A stretch of 64,000 nt of DNA from Nostoc sp. UHCC 0302 (lineage in GTDB: Bacteria > Cyanobacteriota > Cyanobacteriia > Cyanobacteriales > Nostocaceae): NCBI RefSeq assembly GCF_038096175.1, contig NZ_CP151099.1, positions 5,620,001 to 5,684,000 of the forward strand, in the 5' to 3' direction. Shown here in pieces: positions 61,706 to 64,000 of this stretch. A program made the position numbers and the translations under genes. Within the stretch, counting starts at the first letter, position 1. Every line of letters begins with the position of its first letter. Under the pieces are notes generated by a model, which searched no databases, was not told the origin of the DNA, and saw only the letters and a list, made by a program, of their open reading frames with translations.

Positions 61706-62884
61706 ATGGAAATGAATCTAATCAAACTTACATTACAAAATCAAAAGAGACAATTAAGAAAGCAAAGACTTTCTTTGAATATACCAAAAATTAAAAATCT
61801 ACTTCGTACTCCATTTGTCAAAGTTGGTTCTGCTCTTTCTATAATGTCAATATTGTTAATTTTCTCACCTTTATTAAGTACAAAAGACTTCGATTGGTTT
61901 AATGTTTGGCAAAATATGGGTTTTAATTTGTTAGGTGCAGTATGTGCTTTTGTAGCTTTTGATATTGTTTTTTATCGTCTTAAAGAATTAGATGATCAGC
62001 AAGGAGTGAAATTGGATTGCTTTGATAAATACGATTTTATTAATACAATCATGGAAGCAAAAACTTTAAATAGATTTTCTCCTAATCCTGTTGTTCCTAT
62101 CAGAATACTGGAAGTTTGGACAGAATTATTGAGGGATAGTGTTTACAAAGAAAAATTCGCTCAAGCTATTTTAAGGTATATTGAAACTAATGATAGTGAG
62201 ATTGAGATTTTATTGCTTAATCCTGAGAATAAAGATTTAGTAGAAGCTCGTTGTTTAGAATTACAAGCTGTATCTAGTGAATTTAATAATATCGCAGAAA
62301 GAATTTATATAAATTTTCGAGAGATACAGAAAATAATTAAAAAGCTGGAAGAAAAAGGAAAACAAGACAAATTAAAAGTCAAATTATACAATACTAGTCC
62401 ATCACTAGCTATTTATATGTGTGATCCAAATTTGTTTGTCACCTTCTTCCGTTCTGGAATGACGACAATGAGCAAGCAGTTAAAACTCCCAGTAGATTCT
62501 GCTGTAAGTGCATTTATTAACGAAAGATTTGAAGAGATATGGCAAGATACCAAAACTATATCTTTAGAAAATTGTCTGTATGTAACAGTAGACGTTATTA
62601 AACGGGGTGTAGTTTACAGAACTTATGACAAAGTAAAGTATATTTTATGCGACCAAGGTTATTATCTTCAAAATGCAATATTATTTAAAGATATTGCTAA
62701 TATAGCAGATATCAATATCCGAATTAATAGCAAGGTATTTAAACCAAATGATATAGCTATGGATGACTTACCAGATATTGTGAAAAAACTTTTTCGGAGC
62801 AAATACTTGAATTACGGTGAGTTATTTATTTCGCTAGAATTACTTCAAGACAAAGGGGGAAACTGGATAAAACATAATTGTTAG
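61706..62884 (+). CDS. Membrane-anchored protein with PLD-like/DUF5919-like domain
   Basis: A 392-residue protein. A basic N-terminus (about 1-35) is followed by two transmembrane helices at about 38-56 and 68-90. The cytoplasmic part begins YRLKELDDQQGVKLDCFDKYDFIN. The segment about 130-270 (EVWTELLRDSVYKEKFAQAILRY, DSEIEILLLNPENKDLVEARCLELQ, KVKLYNTSPSLAIYMCDPNLFVTFFRSG) has the shape of degenerate phospholipase-D-like domains used as sensor or effector modules; no HxK(x)4D motif is seen, so nuclease activity is not indicated. The start codon is preceded by AAGGAG (61693-61698). It is in the HIP1-free stretch and next to the RHH-like orphan but divergent from it. Unknown role. Confidence 0.6.
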   Translation: MEMNLIKLTLQNQKRQLRKQRLSLNIPKIKNLLRTPFVKVGSALSIMSILLIFSPLLSTKDFDWFNVWQNMGFNLLGAVCAFVAFDIVFYRLKELDDQQGVKLDCFDKYDFINTIMEAKTLNRFSPNPVVPIRILEVWTELLRDSVYKEKFAQAILRYIETNDSEIEILLLNPENKDLVEARCLELQAVSSEFNNIAERIYINFREIQKIIKKLEEKGKQDKLKVKLYNTSPSLAIYMCDPNLFVTFFRSGMTTMSKQLKLPVDSAVSAFINERFEEIWQDTKTISLENCLYVTVDVIKRGVVYRTYDKVKYILCDQGYYLQNAILFKDIANIADINIRINSKVFKPNDIAMDDLPDIVKKLFRSKYLNYGELFISLELLQDKGGNWIKHNC

Positions 62885-62952
62885 TTTTCTTTTGTTAAGC
62901 TTGCATATTACTATTGAGGATAGAGAATTTATTTCATCTTTTGAAAAAAAAG

Positions 62953-64000
62953 TTACCACTCCGCCAGCGCGATCGCTACTCCTTTTCGCAACTCTGCTGT
63001 GAGTGCGCCATCATTTACTAATTCCTGCAATTTTTGATAAGCGGCTTCCCTGTCCAGATTTTTCAATGCAGCGATCGCATGGAGTCTCACTGATGCATTT
63101 GCATCTGCTAGTAGCAAAATCAAGGGTTCAATTGCCTGTATATTGCCTAACTGTCCTAAAGACAAAGCGATCGCACTTTTGATGCTAGAAATTTCTATGC
63201 TTGGATGCTTTGATTGCAGTATGTCTAGCAAAATATCTGTAGTTAATTGCTGCGACTTTTGGATTTGCCCCAAAACTGTCACAACTTCCAGCCAAACTGT
63301 CTCTGATTGGCTTTGATTAAATGCTTGTTGTAAATATTTTAAACTCGATTGTGTCTCCATCCAACTCAAAGCGCGGATGGTTTCAATCTGTAGCTTTATT
63401 GGTGTTTGTGGTGATATCAACACCTGAAATAATTCCTTAGCAGCATCCTGAGAATTCATCCTGGAAAGGGCAGTTGCTGCGGCACAACAAACTTCAAGAT
63501 TAAAGTCATAAAGCTTAGATTGCAGTTTCGTCACCAAATTGAATGTTTCACATAAGTCGGGACGAAAACCTAAACCCAGTACTGCTGCACGTCTGACTGG
63601 AGCGGCTAGATCATCCAATGCATTCAACAGTATTGGTGGTACACGTTCGTCATGAAAGCTGCTGAGGGCTTCAATTGCAGCACTGCGGACTGCGGCTTGT
63701 GAATCTTGTACTACACTCAACAAAGCTGTGATGGTTTCTGTTTGGCGAATGCAAGAAAGCGATCGCACTGCTAAAAGCCTTGTATCTTCCTCTATTAAAA
63801 GTTTAGAGAGTGCGGGAATTGCCAGAGTACCCATTTGCCCCAATGCTGTAGCTGCGATCGCTTTGAGTTCTTCATCCTCACCAGTTTTCAACAATTCTAC
63901 TAGAGGCGCTATGACATCTGGGTGCTGAAATTCGCCTAAAGTCTTTGCTGCATACCACCGCAATTCTTCTTCTGCCTCTTCATCTTCTAATATTTCTACA
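62953..64000 (-). CDS. HEAT-repeat protein, partial (N-terminus outside window)
   Basis: The minus-strand frame is open from its stop at 62953 to the window edge, so this is the C-terminal part; the TTG at 63963 is internal, as codons upstream (EDEEAEEELRWYAAK) continue the same pattern. At least eight HEAT-like helical repeats are visible, for example VIAPLVELLKTGEDEELKAIAATALGQMG and AIEPLILLLADANASVRLHAIAALKNL. HEAT/PBS-lyase-type proteins in cyanobacteria serve as chaperones or as phycobilin lyases; no catalytic residues can be assigned. A HIP1 site lies in the 3' part. Confidence 0.85.
   Translation of the reverse strand, partial: VEILEDEEAEEELRWYAAKTLGEFQHPDVIAPLVELLKTGEDEELKAIAATALGQMGTLAIPALSKLLIEEDTRLLAVRSLSCIRQTETITALLSVVQDSQAAVRSAAIEALSSFHDERVPPILLNALDDLAAPVRRAAVLGLGFRPDLCETFNLVTKLQSKLYDFNLEVCCAAATALSRMNSQDAAKELFQVLISPQTPIKLQIETIRALSWMETQSSLKYLQQAFNQSQSETVWLEVVTVLGQIQKSQQLTTDILLDILQSKHPSIEISSIKSAIALSLGQLGNIQAIEPLILLLADANASVRLHAIAALKNLDREAAYQKLQELVNDGALTAELRKGVAIALAEW

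Overview
The window reads as chromosomal DNA of a filamentous, Nostoc-like cyanobacterium. The HIP1 octamer GCGATCGC recurs in and between most genes. Intergenic regions carry the heptad-type short tandem repeats and small palindromic elements typical of Nostocales. The gene content fits: CrtO-type carotenoid ketolases, CYP110-like P450s, a glycolate dehydrogenase pair, a type II NADH dehydrogenase, HNH cassettes, and a giant TPR/STAND/WD40 protein. I saw no rRNA, tRNA or CRISPR array.

Layout. 1-12.3 kb: a cut-off SpoIID/LytB gene, sulfiredoxin and Dps (peroxide and iron defence), an HTH-GrpE fusion, a four-PAS histidine kinase, a STAS/PP2C partner-switching pair joined tail to tail, a DUF1350 hydrolase, a membrane protein, and a LemA/M48-protease operon. 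12.5-14.7 kb: a toxin-antitoxin island with an RHH-like/membrane pair, a PIN remnant, HicBA and VapBC. 14.7-15.2 kb: a MITE-like element and a 20-bp tandem array. 15.2-17.5 kb: a divergent phosphoketolase/transketolase-like enzyme. 17.9-30.3 kb: two CYP110-like P450s bracketing a lipid-binding DUF2993 protein, two tandem crtO paralogs split by an HNH cassette, a saccharopine-dehydrogenase-like protein, a secreted protein and an antiporter; three MITE-like elements lie in this stretch.

30.3-31.5 kb: a MazF/RHH module whose antitoxin frame contains a dispersed repeat, then a 21-bp tandem array. 31.5-38.6 kb: a 1748-residue TPR, P-loop, membrane, coiled-coil and 14-blade WD40 protein whose 41-residue repeats are almost identical, downstream of a second P-loop ATPase on the same strand. 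This is the best candidate here for a little-described system, probably signal recognition or conflict (inference). 38.8-39.3 kb: ParDE. 39.4-42.1 kb: glycolate dehydrogenase subunits. 42.2-58 kb: mostly housekeeping (NDH-2, ilvC, pgsA, aspA, ppa, panD) mixed with membrane and secreted unknowns and a metallo-beta-lactamase-fold protein that lacks its metal ligands. 57-59.1 kb: a TrpD-like protein and a LysR regulator. 59.1-62.9 kb: an AT-rich stretch without HIP1 sites carrying two orphan genes, a perfect operator-like inverted repeat and a structured RNA-like segment. A HEAT-repeat gene runs off the right edge.

All calls were made by reading the sequence. Family names rest on motifs and remembered homologues; no database search was run.
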